Of a DNA stretch of 64,000 nt, positions 12,670-21,474 are shown one piece after another (position 1 is the first letter of the stretch; each line of letters starts with the position of its first letter). The translations under genes and the position numbers were made by a program. The stretch is from Clostridium sp. cel8 (GTDB lineage Bacteria; Bacillota; Clostridia; Clostridiales; Clostridiaceae), in the NCBI RefSeq assembly GCF_014050525.1, contig NZ_JACGAG010000008.1:62001-126000 (forward strand). The letters run 5' to 3'. Below the pieces are notes generated by a model that saw only the letters and a program-made list of their open reading frames with translations, did not search any database and was not told where the DNA came from.

Positions 12670-12872
12670 GATGGTCGTTTTTCTTCACTTTGTTTCAGAA
12701 AAACTACATTTTAGATTTTTCCCAAGAAAAATCATCCTTCTTATTCAGTTCACAGTTCAGTTCAATTCACAGTTCACAATTCACAGTGCACAGTGATGGT
12801 TGTTTTTCTTCACTTTGTTTCAGAAAAACCTATAATTTTAGATTTTTCCCAAGAAAAATCATCCTTCATTGT
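12670..12872. repeat. Duplicated ~72-bp stem-forming unit with an intervening heptamer array
   Basis: Two near-identical units start with GATGGT(C/T)GTTTTTCTTCA and end with CCCAAGAAAAATCATCCTTC (about 12670-12741 and 12794-12868). Each has partly complementary ends (GATGGTTGTTTTTCTT against AAGAAAAATCATC). Between them (12745-12793) is a short second run of the CACARTK heptamers. The whole resembles a composite, possibly non-autonomous mobile repeat. Confidence 0.75.
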
Positions 12873-13018
12873 GATTTGTGCATTGTGAATTCTTAATTCT
12901 CCTTCAATCATTATGATTTGTGCATTGTGAATTCTTAATTATCCTTCAATCATTGTGCATTGTGAATTCTTAATTATCCTTCAATCATTGTGCATTGTGA
13001 GTTGTGAATTCTTAATTG
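12861..13018. repeat. Four tandem ~40-bp repeats with TGTGAATTCTTAATT
   Basis: Units at about 12861-12898, 12899-12940, 12941-12975 and 12976-13018 share ATCCTTCAATCATTGTG, GCATTGTGAATTC and TTAATT, with small internal indels. The TGCATTGTGAATT core is the reverse complement of the heptamers in the left array, so the full 12546-13018 block is a loose large inverted repeat. Confidence 0.8.
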
Positions 13019-13103
13019 TTTAGTTATATTATAGCATGAAGATATGCAAAATATAAGCTCGAAGCTTTAGGTATAAATATAATCAAGCTTATAAATTTTT
13101 ATA

Positions 13104-13154
13104 AAAAAATTAGATAAGAATAAAAACTATTCAGCTCTATTCCCATCTAATTTT
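13104..13154 (-). terminator. Terminator after trxB
   Basis: On the minus strand AAATTAGAT and ATCTAATTT pair (9 bp), then an internal loop and a further 5 bp (GAATA/TATTC). TTTTTTT follows. It lies directly after the trxB stop. Confidence 0.75.
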
Positions 13155-13164
13155 ATCATATTTT

Positions 13165-14088
13165 TTACTTATTCTTCTCTATATAATTTTCTGCCATAAC
13201 TGCTGCTATTGCACCATCAGATACAGCTGTAACTATCTGTCTTAGCATTTTTTGTCTAACATCTCCAGCTGCAAATACACCTGGTACATTTGTCTGCATA
13301 TTTTCATCAGTAATTATATAATTTTTCTCATCTAAATTTATTTTATTCTTAAATACTTCTGTTGCAGGTGTATCACCAATAAATACAAAACATCCTCCAA
13401 CTTTTAATGTAGTTTTTTCTCCAGTTTCTCTATTCTTTACTACTATACCTTCAAGAAATTGCTCTCCAAAAGCTTCTTCAACTTGTGAATTCCAAATGAA
13501 ACTTATTTTAGGATTTTTAAAGGCCTTATCTTGAATTGACTTTGCAGCTCTTAGAGAATCCCTTCTATGAATTACTGTTACATGACTTGCAAATTTAGTT
13601 AGATATATGGCTTCAGTTATTGCGGAATCTCCTCCTCCTACAACTGCTATATCCATATCACTAAAGAAATCCGCATCACAAGTAGCACAGTATGATATTC
13701 CTCTTGCTCTAAATTTTTCTTCATTTTTAAATCCAGCAAGTCTTGGATTAGCTCCAGTTGCAATTATAACGGTTTTTGACTTATATATATCATTTTTCCC
13801 TTTTACAATTTTTAATTCTCCTGAAAAATCTACATCTGATACGTCATCTGACACAAATTTAGTTCCAAAAGACTCAGCCTGAATTTTCATTCTATCACTT
13901 AAAGTAGCACCTGTTGCATTTTCTACAGATCCAGGATAATTATCTATATCAGCAGTAGTAGATACTTTCCCACCATATATCTCTTTTTCAATAACAACAA
14001 CATTCAACTTTGCTCTTGAGCAATAAAGTCCAGCAGCAAGGCCTGCAGGTCCTCCTCCAATTATTATGGTATCATAAAAATATTCCAT
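13165..14088 (-). CDS. trxB: Thioredoxin-disulfide reductase
   Basis: TrxB transfers electrons from NADPH through FAD and a redox-active disulfide to thioredoxin. The 307-residue protein has the FAD motif IIIGGGPAGLAAG, the active-site CATC (C134/C137), the NADPH motif VVGGGDSAITEA and HRRDSLRA (2'-phosphate contact), and a C-terminal FAD segment VFAAGDVR. The intact NADPH motifs argue against the ferredoxin-dependent clostridial variant. The start is ATG 14088 behind GGAG; the TTG at 14106 is rejected. No thioredoxin gene is adjacent. Confidence 0.95.
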   Translation of the reverse strand: MEYFYDTIIIGGGPAGLAAGLYCSRAKLNVVVIEKEIYGGKVSTTADIDNYPGSVENATGATLSDRMKIQAESFGTKFVSDDVSDVDFSGELKIVKGKNDIYKSKTVIIATGANPRLAGFKNEEKFRARGISYCATCDADFFSDMDIAVVGGGDSAITEAIYLTKFASHVTVIHRRDSLRAAKSIQDKAFKNPKISFIWNSQVEEAFGEQFLEGIVVKNRETGEKTTLKVGGCFVFIGDTPATEVFKNKINLDEKNYIITDENMQTNVPGVFAAGDVRQKMLRQIVTAVSDGAIAAVMAENYIEKNK

Positions 14089-14142
14089 ATCAACTCTCCT
14101 TTCCAATAAAATAAATATTAGGAATAGCTATTTTGTCATTTA

Positions 14143-14982
14143 TTAATAATCTTCCACAAAGAACAAACCACATGCATCAGGTCCTGCATGTACTCCTACT
14201 ACGCAGCCAACTTCACTTTCTATAAATTCTACATTTCGTTTTATAAGCTCATTTCTAAGTGGTTCAAGTATTTCGGTCTTCCCAACATGAAGTAGTATAG
14301 GAATTTCCCCAGGTTTTATTCCTTTTCTGTCTATATAATCAATCATAGCCTTAAGTACTTTTTTATTTCCTCTTATTTTGGTAGCTACTTCCATTTGTCC
14401 ATTTTTTGCTTCTACAATTATTTTTATTCCTAAAATATTTCCTATAATTCCTGCTGTTTTAGATAGACGTCCACCTTTCACCAGATTGTCTAAACTATTA
14501 AACTCCAGTGTACTTTTAACATGAGGGGAAATCTCTTTAATTTTAGCTTCTATTTCATGTATATTTAAGCCTTCTTCTATAAGTTTTGCAGCTTTAATAA
14601 CTTGAACTCCAAGACCTGAGGTAACATTCATACTATCTATAACTACTATATCATCGGTTTCAAGCATATCTCGGGCAATGCATGCAGATTGATATGTTCC
14701 GCTCATCTTTGAAGATAAATGGATAGATACTATACTATACCCTTCATCAATATATTTTTTATAACACTTCATAAACATCTGTGGATTCACTTGAGCAGTT
14801 GCAGGAAATTCATCACTAGTTTTCATTCTTTCAAGAAGTTCTGAAAGATTTATATCAATTCTATCTCTATAAGTCTTTTTATCAATAATTACAAAAAGAG
14901 GAAGTACCTCTATATTATATTTTTTTATTATGTAGTCCGGTAAATCTGCTGTACTATCAGTAATTAATTTTATTTTTTTCAT
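14143..14982 (-). CDS. DegV family fatty-acid-binding protein
   Basis: DegV/FakB proteins bind a fatty acid and, in Firmicutes, present it to the kinase FakA. The 279-residue protein has the family start LITDSTADLPDYIIKKYNI, QVNPQMF, the HLSSKMSGTYQSA loop and KGGRLSKTAG. The fatty-acid ligand and the FakA partner are not encoded nearby, so the exact role is open. The ATG at 14982 follows GGAAGGG. Confidence 0.9.
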   Translation of the reverse strand: MKKIKLITDSTADLPDYIIKKYNIEVLPLFVIIDKKTYRDRIDINLSELLERMKTSDEFPATAQVNPQMFMKCYKKYIDEGYSIVSIHLSSKMSGTYQSACIARDMLETDDIVVIDSMNVTSGLGVQVIKAAKLIEEGLNIHEIEAKIKEISPHVKSTLEFNSLDNLVKGGRLSKTAGIIGNILGIKIIVEAKNGQMEVATKIRGNKKVLKAMIDYIDRKGIKPGEIPILLHVGKTEILEPLRNELIKRNVEFIESEVGCVVGVHAGPDACGLFFVEDY

Positions 14983-14997
14983 AAAATCATACCCTTC

Positions 14998-15465
14998 CTA
15001 TTTCATAACTGGAAAATTCATCTGCCTTAAAGCCTCATATGCTATTATAGCTACGGTATTTGATAAATTAAGGGAACGAGTGCTAGTTTTTATCATAGGT
15101 ACTCTTATACAATTTTTACTATTTTGTTCTCTAATATAGTCAGGAAGCCCACATGTTTCCCTTCCAAATACTATAAAATCTTCATCTTTAAATTTTACAT
15201 CATTATAATAGTTTTTCCCATGAGTAGTAGAAAAATAAAATGTCCCGTCTTTGTATTTTTCTCTTAGCTCTTCATATGAATCATATAATGTAAGGTCAAG
15301 ATAAGGCCAATAATCTAATCCTGCTCTTTTTAAATGTTTATCATCTATACTAAATCCAAGAGGTTTTATAAGATGGAGTCTTGATCCTGTAAGAACACAA
15401 GTTCTTGCTATATTACCCGTATTTTGTGGTATTTCTGGTTGAAACAAAACTATATTCAAACTCAA
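14998..15465 (-). CDS. trmL: tRNA (cytidine/uridine-34 2'-O)-methyltransferase TrmL
   Basis: TrmL is a small SPOUT methyltransferase that modifies the wobble nucleotide of tRNA-Leu isoacceptors using S-adenosylmethionine. The 155-residue form shows NIVLFQPEIPQNTGNIART, FGRETCGLPDYI and the C-terminal knot segment RSLNLSNTVAIIAYEALRQ. A TTG start at 15465 is chosen: it lies 8 bases from AAGGAGG and gives the family N-terminus, whereas the longer frame to 15570 has no good ribosome site. A tRNA-Leu gene lies 1 kb upstream. Confidence 0.92.
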   Translation of the reverse strand: MSLNIVLFQPEIPQNTGNIARTCVLTGSRLHLIKPLGFSIDDKHLKRAGLDYWPYLDLTLYDSYEELREKYKDGTFYFSTTHGKNYYNDVKFKDEDFIVFGRETCGLPDYIREQNSKNCIRVPMIKTSTRSLNLSNTVAIIAYEALRQMNFPVMK

Positions 15466-15630
15466 AAGTTTCTCCTCCTTTGATATATCAAAAATACATA
15501 TCCATGTATTCATTTCGCAACTTATAAATATTTTTTGTATTTTTTGTACTTTTTGTACTAAGTAGTTCAATAGTTCTAATAAATATATTACTATATTATA
15601 ATTATTCAGTCAAAGAATTTAGAGAATTAT

Positions 15631-15673
15631 AAAAGATGTTGCTACACAACTTTTCTGTGCAACAACATCTTTT
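15631..15673 (-). terminator. Terminator overlapping the end of the HAD gene
   Basis: An 18-bp stem with two G-U pairs (outer AAAAGATGTTG / CAACATCTTTT) includes the last codons and the TAG stop of the HAD gene. On the minus strand TTTTATAATT follows. The coding sequence and the terminator share bases. Confidence 0.7.
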
Positions 15674-16220
15674 CTACTATCTCATATATCTCATCCCAAC
15701 TAAAAACTCTCATTATATTTTCATTAAGTGGCTTCCTATTATAAGTAGTATCAATCAAAAGCACTTTAAAACCATCTTTTGAAAGCTCTAGTGCATTTTC
15801 ATAACTGTCTTCTATAAATACATCACATCCAACATCTTTTGCTGTACTACTCTTATGAGTTGTACCAAGTACGAAAACATCATCATAAGGAACATTATGT
15901 TTATTTAAATAATGATAAGTTAGCATTTCCAAGTCCTTATCTCTTGCAGTTACAAAATATATATTACTTCTATTAAATAACTTATTTATAATTTTAACGG
16001 CATCTTCTCTTATAGGTTCCTCATTATGAATCTTAAATCTATTCTTTTCATAAAATCTTAAATATTCCTCTATTGAAACTCCTATAGTTTCATTTATAGA
16101 ATATTCAGTAATTTCCCATGGTTTTATATTTTTATTAAAATATTTATTTGCAATATCTAGCCAATAATATGGATCTGTAATTGTTCCATCGATATCTATA
16201 CATATATTGAGATCTTTCAT
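15642..16220 (-). CDS. HAD-superfamily 5'-nucleotidase-like phosphatase
   Basis: The 192-residue protein starts with CIDIDGTITDP, the DxD motif I of HAD phosphatases, with the nucleophile in the first dozen residues. YFVTARD (motif II) and FIEDSYENA (motif IV) follow. It resembles the NT5C/YqfW group of nucleotidases and is probably cytoplasmic and Mg2+-dependent. The substrate cannot be told from sequence. The ATG at 16220 is behind GGAG. It stands between trmL and a tRNA-Leu as a single-gene unit. Confidence 0.8.
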   Translation of the reverse strand: MKDLNICIDIDGTITDPYYWLDIANKYFNKNIKPWEITEYSINETIGVSIEEYLRFYEKNRFKIHNEEPIREDAVKIINKLFNRSNIYFVTARDKDLEMLTYHYLNKHNVPYDDVFVLGTTHKSSTAKDVGCDVFIEDSYENALELSKDGFKVLLIDTTYNRKPLNENIMRVFSWDEIYEIVEKMLLHRKVV

Positions 16221-16425
16221 TCATGTATCCACTCCTTTTATATTCATCTTATTACACAATTTATAAAAACAAAATATCTAATAGTTATTTCTTAATGATA
16301 CATAATATACAGTAAATTCTATAATGTTACTAAAATCGAAAAGTTTTGGTATGAATTTATGATATCATAAAATATTAAGATAGTTTCAGAGAAGGTATAA
16401 AATATTTTGATTAGAATATACTAGA
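16221..16425. other. Intergenic region between the HAD gene and tRNA-Leu
   Basis: This AT-rich gap holds no credible gene. A perfect 16-bp palindrome TTTATGATATCATAAA lies at 16356-16371, about 55 bases past the tRNA 3' end. No clear U-tract terminator is seen for the tRNA. A minus-strand promoter for the HAD gene is likely but not clear. Confidence 0.4.
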
Positions 16426-16512
16426 TGGTGCGGATAACAGGACTTGAACCTGCATGAAGTTTCCTTCACTAGAACCTGAATCTAGCGCGTCTGCCAGTTC
16501 CGCCATATCCGC
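16426..16512 (-). tRNA. tRNA-Leu (anticodon CAG)
   Basis: The 87-base minus-strand gene starts with GCGGATA and ends in TATCCGC-A-CCA, with the CCA encoded. The anticodon stem CTAGA/TCTAG encloses the loop TTCAGGT, so the anticodon is CAG, reading CUG. A long variable arm (GTGAAGGAAACTTCAT) is typical of class II tRNA-Leu. The T arm GCAGGTTCAAGTCCTGT is intact. Confidence 0.95.
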
Positions 16513-16613
16513 ACATAATTACTAATAATTAATTTATGTCCCATAGTATATCATTAGATAATTAGCATGTCAATAGATATACTATATTGCTATATATTTA
16601 CAATATATGTGTC

Positions 16614-16641
16614 TTGACTCAAATGAAAAAACATTTATAAT
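16614..16641 (+). promoter_or_regulatory. Sigma-A type promoter of the APC antiporter gene
   Basis: TTGACT at 16614-16619 and TATAAT at 16636-16641 are separated by 16 bases. The start codon lies 70 bases downstream. Confidence 0.7.
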
Positions 16642-16710
16642 GAATGATATATTATGAAATAAGATGATTCCATAATAATTTATGAGATCCTAATTGAAAG
16701 GGCCACAATT

Positions 16711-18027
16711 ATGAAGAATAAAAATAATAAAATGAATGTAACACAACTTACAATGACAACTGCAATAAACATGTTAGGAGCAGGAATAGTAATGCTTCCT
16801 ACAACTTTAGCCGAAGTTGGAACTATGTCCATACTATCTTGGATTGTTACAACATCCGGATCCCTAGCATTAGCCTATGCACTATCAAAGTGTGGAGCAT
16901 TTAGCAAAAATCCTGCTGGTATGGGCGGATATGCTGAGTATTCCTTTGGAAAATCTGGAGGATTTATTGCAAATTACACATATGGTATATCACTTGTAAT
17001 AGCAAATGTTGCAATTGCACTTTCTGCTGTAAACTATACTTCAGTACTTTTAAATAAAAATCTTTCTCCTGTTTCTTCAGCGCTGTTTACAATACTTATT
17101 CTATGGCTTGCAACTACCCTTAATTTTAAAGGTGCAAGGATTACTGGTAAAATTGAATTTTTAACTGTATGGGGTGTAATTATTCCTGTACTTATTATAT
17201 CTATATTTGGATGGTTCTGGTTTAGTGGAGATCTATATATTAGATCTTGGAATCCAAATCATTTTCCATTTTTCCAAGGTGTTGGAAAATCAATTTCAAT
17301 AACCCTCTGGGCATTTCTTGGCTTAGAATCTGCCTCTGTAAATATGGATGCCATTGAAAATCCACAAAAGAACGTACCTATAGCTTGTCTAGCAGGTACT
17401 ATAATTAGTGCAGTTATATATATAGTATCAACAAATGTAATAGCTGGTATAGTTCCAAATTTAGATCTTTTACACTCTAATGCACCTTTTGGACTGGCAT
17501 TTACAACTATGTTCAATCCAATTGTAGGTAGAATCGTTATGGCTTCAATGATTATTGCATGTTTTGGTTCTCTACTCGGTTGGCAGTTCACAATTGCAGA
17601 AGTTTTTAAAAGTTCTGCTCTTGTAGGATACTTTCCTAAAATATTTGGTAAAGTTTCAAAAACTGACACTCCAGTTCTAGGACTTATTATAATAACAGTA
17701 ATGCAAACTCTGTTGTCACTTATGACCATTAGTTCGAGCTTGTCAAAACAATTCAATATACTAGTAGATTTAGCTGTAGTTACAAATATTATACCTTACC
17801 TGCTATCTATGGCTTCTGTTAACGTAATACAGAGATCTGCTGGTGTGGAAGAACATAAAATAAAGTTTACTAATTTCACTGCATTTTTAGCTTCCTTATA
17901 CAGTCTTTATGCACTATATTCATGTGGTGCTGAATCTATGCTGTATGGATCTATAACAGTATTTATAGGTTTCACTTTGTATGGATTTATTTCACATAGA
18001 TTTGATTTAGAAAAGAAATTGAATTGA
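16711..18027 (+). CDS. APC-family amino acid antiporter, CadB/PotE-like
   Basis: The 438-residue protein has about 12 hydrophobic helices and the APC start TAINMLGAGIVMLPTTLAEVG. The central LWAFLGLESASVNMDAIENPQKNVP closely follows the CadB/PotE pattern, where these proteins exchange a basic amino acid for its amine. No decarboxylase is adjacent, so substrate and direction are uncertain. It has its own promoter. The ribosome site AAAGGG lies about 11 bases from the ATG, and an alternative ATG is at 16732. Confidence 0.82.
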   Translation: MKNKNNKMNVTQLTMTTAINMLGAGIVMLPTTLAEVGTMSILSWIVTTSGSLALAYALSKCGAFSKNPAGMGGYAEYSFGKSGGFIANYTYGISLVIANVAIALSAVNYTSVLLNKNLSPVSSALFTILILWLATTLNFKGARITGKIEFLTVWGVIIPVLIISIFGWFWFSGDLYIRSWNPNHFPFFQGVGKSISITLWAFLGLESASVNMDAIENPQKNVPIACLAGTIISAVIYIVSTNVIAGIVPNLDLLHSNAPFGLAFTTMFNPIVGRIVMASMIIACFGSLLGWQFTIAEVFKSSALVGYFPKIFGKVSKTDTPVLGLIIITVMQTLLSLMTISSSLSKQFNILVDLAVVTNIIPYLLSMASVNVIQRSAGVEEHKIKFTNFTAFLASLYSLYALYSCGAESMLYGSITVFIGFTLYGFISHRFDLEKKLN

Positions 18028-18101
18028 TTCATATTGTACTAAAATTATTGTATTAAAACAACTGATGATTTTATATATATAACTTAGAAGGAGGTTGTAA
18101 A

Positions 18102-18815
18102 ATGGCATTAACTATTAAAGCATTATTTCTTGTAGTCATAGCTGAAATGGGTGACAAAACCCAACTGCTTGCTATGGCTATGGCAAGCAAGTACAAAGCA
18201 TCTCAAGTATTAATGGGTGTATTTATAGCTACTATTTTAAATCATGGCCTTGCCGTTGCAATAGGTGCTTATTTAAGCTCACTAATACCCATGAATATAG
18301 TACGAATTGTAGCTGCTATAGCATTTCTTATATTTGGCCTATGGACACTTAGAGGAGATAAAATCGATGATGATGACCAAAATAGAATAAGATTAAGTCC
18401 TGTTATAACAGTTGCAGTAGCTTTTTTTATAGCTGAAATGGGTGATAAAACTCAACTTATGACAATAACAATATCAGCACAAAATAATCATCCATTTTAT
18501 ATACTACTTGGAACTACAATAGGTATGATGATATCAGATGGTATAGGAATACTAGGAGGTGCTTGGATATACAGACACCTTTCAGAAATATACATAAAAT
18601 GGGGAGCAGGAATGATTTTCATACTATTTGGGACTATAACACTTTATGATTCAATTCCTATATGGTCAATAAATATTAAATATATACTCTATTATTTCTT
18701 AGTTCTTGGACTATTAGTATATGCATTTGGTGTAAAATTTTCCAATACTTCCAAAGACAAAATCTACAATACAACTCCATCAAATAATAAGACTCTAAAT
18801 CGTAAAATAAAGTAA
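18102..18815 (+). CDS. TMEM165/GDT1 family cation transporter (UPF0016)
   Basis: The 237-residue membrane protein has the duplicated family signature EMGDKTQLLAM and EMGDKTQLMTI, each in a three-helix repeat, with a soluble link between them. Bacterial members export Mn2+, and eukaryotic ones carry Ca2+/Mn2+ in exchange for H+. An AGAAGGAGG site precedes the ATG. The gap of 74 bases upstream has no visible riboswitch. It may be co-transcribed with the preceding antiporter. Confidence 0.88.
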   Translation: MALTIKALFLVVIAEMGDKTQLLAMAMASKYKASQVLMGVFIATILNHGLAVAIGAYLSSLIPMNIVRIVAAIAFLIFGLWTLRGDKIDDDDQNRIRLSPVITVAVAFFIAEMGDKTQLMTITISAQNNHPFYILLGTTIGMMISDGIGILGGAWIYRHLSEIYIKWGAGMIFILFGTITLYDSIPIWSINIKYILYYFLVLGLLVYAFGVKFSNTSKDKIYNTTPSNNKTLNRKIK

Positions 18816-18821
18816 CTTAAA

Positions 18822-18869
18822 ACTCCTCCATATTTTAAGATTAAACTATCAAAATACGGAGGATTTTTT
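18822..18869. terminator. Bidirectional terminator between convergent genes
   Basis: CTCCTCCATATTTT pairs with AAAATACGGAGGA (one mismatch). TTTTTT follows on the plus strand, so it ends the UPF0016 transcript and probably the convergent VanW transcript too. Confidence 0.75.
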
Positions 18870-18879
18870 CAATTATATA

Positions 18880-20049
18880 TTATTTTTTTGCAAATGAACT
18901 AGAATACAAGTTAAATACTACTTTTCCACCAGAAGTATAACCTTGTATATATACTGGATACTTAAAATTATTTACAAATTTATAGTCTATATTTCCATAA
19001 TCTACTGTAGCATCCATTCCCTTATCAACATAATGAACAGGAAGTGTATGGTGCACTCTTTCAGTAGATGTCAATCCTGCTAAATTTACTGCATTATATA
19101 AAGTAGTAGAAACCTGACATATTCCCCCACCTAATCCATCTTCAAGTTTGTCCCCAACTATTACAGGAGCAGGCTGATATCCTTTATCTGCAGTTCTCTC
19201 ACCTACTACACCATTAAAACTAAATTCCTTTCCTGGCATAACAACTGTTCCATCTATACTTTTAGTAGCAAGCACTATATTATTTGCTCTCTGATCAGAT
19301 GACACCGAAGCATATTCTGTACTAAAATTGGCAATAAGAGTATCTATTTTTTTCAAATCACTACTTTTTATTGAAGCTGGAATAGTTTTAATAGAGGCTT
19401 TTATATTTATATCTCCATCTACATCTTCTTCTATTTTAGAAAACAGCGTATTTTCCAAAGTTTTTTTATCTAACTCTGCACCGCTTTGTTCATCTGTTAC
19501 ATTAAATCCTAATCCAGACATAGTTATAGTAGCATTAACAGGGGATTTGTCCACTTCTAACGCAATTTTATTTACTAAATTTTCTACAGACTCTTTATCA
19601 TACGAAAATTTTAATTTATAATTTATCATTTCAGGATATTTAATTGATTTATATTTTTTCAATATATTGAAATTCTTACCATATAAATAGGCTGAATTAA
19701 CAGTATCATCTACACTAAACTTTCCATTTATATCAGAATAACTCAATGTATAATTTCTATCGCCTACTGATATGTTAATTTTTCTATTTTCCATCTTTTT
19801 CACTAAAACTCTATTCACAATTTCTTTAGCTTGAGCTTTTGTTTTACCTGATAAATCAACATTTTCAATTGTAACACCAGGATAGATCAAATTATTCCAA
19901 TGTTTTATATCATTATAATTATATACTACAAATCCGGTACTTACAGTTAAAAATACAATCAAAATGGAGATAACTATTGTAGTAACTTTTCTTCTTGATC
20001 GTCTTTTTTTTAATCTATTCGGTCTTCTAGAGTTACTTGACTCATCCAT
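18880..20049 (-). CDS. VanW family protein with peptidoglycan-binding repeats
   Basis: The 389-residue protein has a basic N-terminus (RRPNRLKKRRSRRK), one membrane helix (about 24-46) and a long extracytoplasmic part. The middle (about 60-250) has two similar repeats containing GKTKAQAKEIV and DKKTLENTLF, as in PG-binding_4 domains. The C-terminal VanW domain (about 260-385) has GKEFSFNGVVGERT, GGGICQVSTTLYNA and PVHYVDKGMDATVDYG. A wall-associated role is likely; no vancomycin-resistance genes are nearby. The start is ATG 20049, behind AGAGGTG. Confidence 0.87.
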   Translation of the reverse strand: MDESSNSRRPNRLKKRRSRRKVTTIVISILIVFLTVSTGFVVYNYNDIKHWNNLIYPGVTIENVDLSGKTKAQAKEIVNRVLVKKMENRKINISVGDRNYTLSYSDINGKFSVDDTVNSAYLYGKNFNILKKYKSIKYPEMINYKLKFSYDKESVENLVNKIALEVDKSPVNATITMSGLGFNVTDEQSGAELDKKTLENTLFSKIEEDVDGDINIKASIKTIPASIKSSDLKKIDTLIANFSTEYASVSSDQRANNIVLATKSIDGTVVMPGKEFSFNGVVGERTADKGYQPAPVIVGDKLEDGLGGGICQVSTTLYNAVNLAGLTSTERVHHTLPVHYVDKGMDATVDYGNIDYKFVNNFKYPVYIQGYTSGGKVVFNLYSSSFAKK

Positions 20050-20201
20050 GTAATTCACCTCTTCACAAAATTCATACATAATATTATACTATACAGCAGC
20101 AGATTTTTATATAGAACGGGAAAAACTATATTTAATTTTATGTTATTATAAATCTATAATATATTTTAAGTAATTTAAAAATAATAATGGAGGAAACAAC
20201 T

Positions 20202-21431
20202 ATGAAAGCAGAAATTTTGTGTGTTGGAACTGAAATACTTCTCGGAGACATAGTAAATACAAATGCCCAATTTATTTCAAGAGAACTTGCCAATTTAGGA
20301 ATAGAAGTCTATCATCAATCAGTTGTAGGTGATAATCCACAAAGACTCCTTGAAGAATTAGATAATTCTTTTAAGAGAGTTGATTTAGTTATAACTTCAG
20401 GAGGACTTGGACCAACTCCTGACGACTTGACAAAGGAAATAGGAGCTAAGTATTTCAAAAAAGAAATGGTACTTGATGAATATACTGTAGAGAAACTAAA
20501 AAGTTATTTTGAGGCTATGGGAAGATCTTATTTAAAGGGTAATAATTTAAAACAGGCATACTTTCCCAAAGGAAGTATAATCCTTAAAAATGACAATGGT
20601 ACTGCTCCTGGATGTATTATAAATGAAAATGGCAAAATACTCATAGTTTTACCAGGACCCCCTAGAGAAATAAAACCAATGTTCTTAAATCAAGTAGTTC
20701 CATTTCTAAGTAAATACCAAAGTGGTACTATAAGATCAAAAGTTTTAAGAATATACGGCATTGGTGAAGGTGAAATGGCTGAAAAAATTAAAGATCTCAT
20801 AAATAATAGTAAGAATCCTACAATAGCACCTTATGCCAAACAAAATGATGTGACTTTGAGAATTACAGCTAAAGCAAGTACAGAGGATGAGGCCTTAAAA
20901 TTAATTGAACCTTTAGAAGAAAAGGTAAAAAATATTCTAGGTAAAAATATATATGGCTATGGAGAAACTTCTATGGAAGAAGTAGTATCAAAGCTATTAA
21001 TTGAAAAAAAACTTACCATATCAACAGCAGAATCTTGCACTGGAGGTTTAGTTGCTGCAAAGCTTATAAACTACCCTGGAATATCTTCAGTGTTTATAGA
21101 TGGTGCCATAACTTATAGCAATGAAGCAAAGATGAAAAGACTAAATGTGAAGAAGGATACTTTAGAAAATTTTGGTGCTGTAAGCAAGGAAACTGCCATA
21201 GAAATGGCTGAAGGTATAGCTAAGACTTCAAATACAGATATTGGACTGTCTACAACTGGAATTGCAGGACCTAGTGGTGGAAGTGACGAAAAACCTGTTG
21301 GACTTGTATATGTAGGTTTATATATAAAAGGGAAAACATTTGTAAAAAAATTAAATCTATCTGGGAAAAGAAATGTAGTAAGATCTAGAGCTGCTGTATC
21401 TGCTCTTGATTTTCTAAGAAGAAATCTTTAA
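20202..21431 (+). CDS. cinA: CinA: competence/damage-inducible protein with nicotinamide-nucleotide amidase domain
   Basis: The 409-residue protein has an N-terminal MoCF-like domain (about 1-165: GTEILLGDIVNTNAQFIS, TSGGLGPTPDDLT, PGPPREIKPMF) and a C-terminal PncC domain (about 255-405: STAESCTGGLVAAKLI, TGIAGPSGG). The C-terminal domain deamidates nicotinamide mononucleotide in NAD recycling. ATG 20202 lies 8 bases from GGAGG; the ATG at 20187 overlaps that site and is rejected. The gene appears monocistronic and converges on nth. Confidence 0.94.
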   Translation: MKAEILCVGTEILLGDIVNTNAQFISRELANLGIEVYHQSVVGDNPQRLLEELDNSFKRVDLVITSGGLGPTPDDLTKEIGAKYFKKEMVLDEYTVEKLKSYFEAMGRSYLKGNNLKQAYFPKGSIILKNDNGTAPGCIINENGKILIVLPGPPREIKPMFLNQVVPFLSKYQSGTIRSKVLRIYGIGEGEMAEKIKDLINNSKNPTIAPYAKQNDVTLRITAKASTEDEALKLIEPLEEKVKNILGKNIYGYGETSMEEVVSKLLIEKKLTISTAESCTGGLVAAKLINYPGISSVFIDGAITYSNEAKMKRLNVKKDTLENFGAVSKETAIEMAEGIAKTSNTDIGLSTTGIAGPSGGSDEKPVGLVYVGLYIKGKTFVKKLNLSGKRNVVRSRAAVSALDFLRRNL

Positions 21432-21474
21432 TAATATAAGTATATAAGTAATATAGATAGGAAAAGCTAGTATA

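Noticed and set aside
12539-12896. Two overlapping ORFs in the repeat region (85 and 68 codons)
   Set aside because: The products are simple Ser/His/Gln/Thr repeats produced by translation of the heptamer array, with no plausible ribosome site or family.
12861-13018. Possible CRISPR array (four repeats)
   Set aside because: The units are contiguous, unequal and similar along their whole length, with no unique spacers, and no cas genes are near.
15531-15559. Short TTTTTGTA-type tandem repeats upstream of trmL
   Set aside because: Only about three units in a T-rich leader, no evidence for function.
15466-15570. Longer N-terminus for trmL
   Set aside because: The extension has no good ribosome site and does not match the family; TTG 15465 behind AAGGAGG does.
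16513-16710. A lysine or other riboswitch before the APC antiporter
   Set aside because: The promoter leaves only about 60 bases of leader, too short for such an aptamer, and no conserved core is seen.
17259-17756. A 165-codon antisense ORF within the APC antiporter
   Set aside because: It overlaps a well-supported membrane protein and has no recognisable domain.
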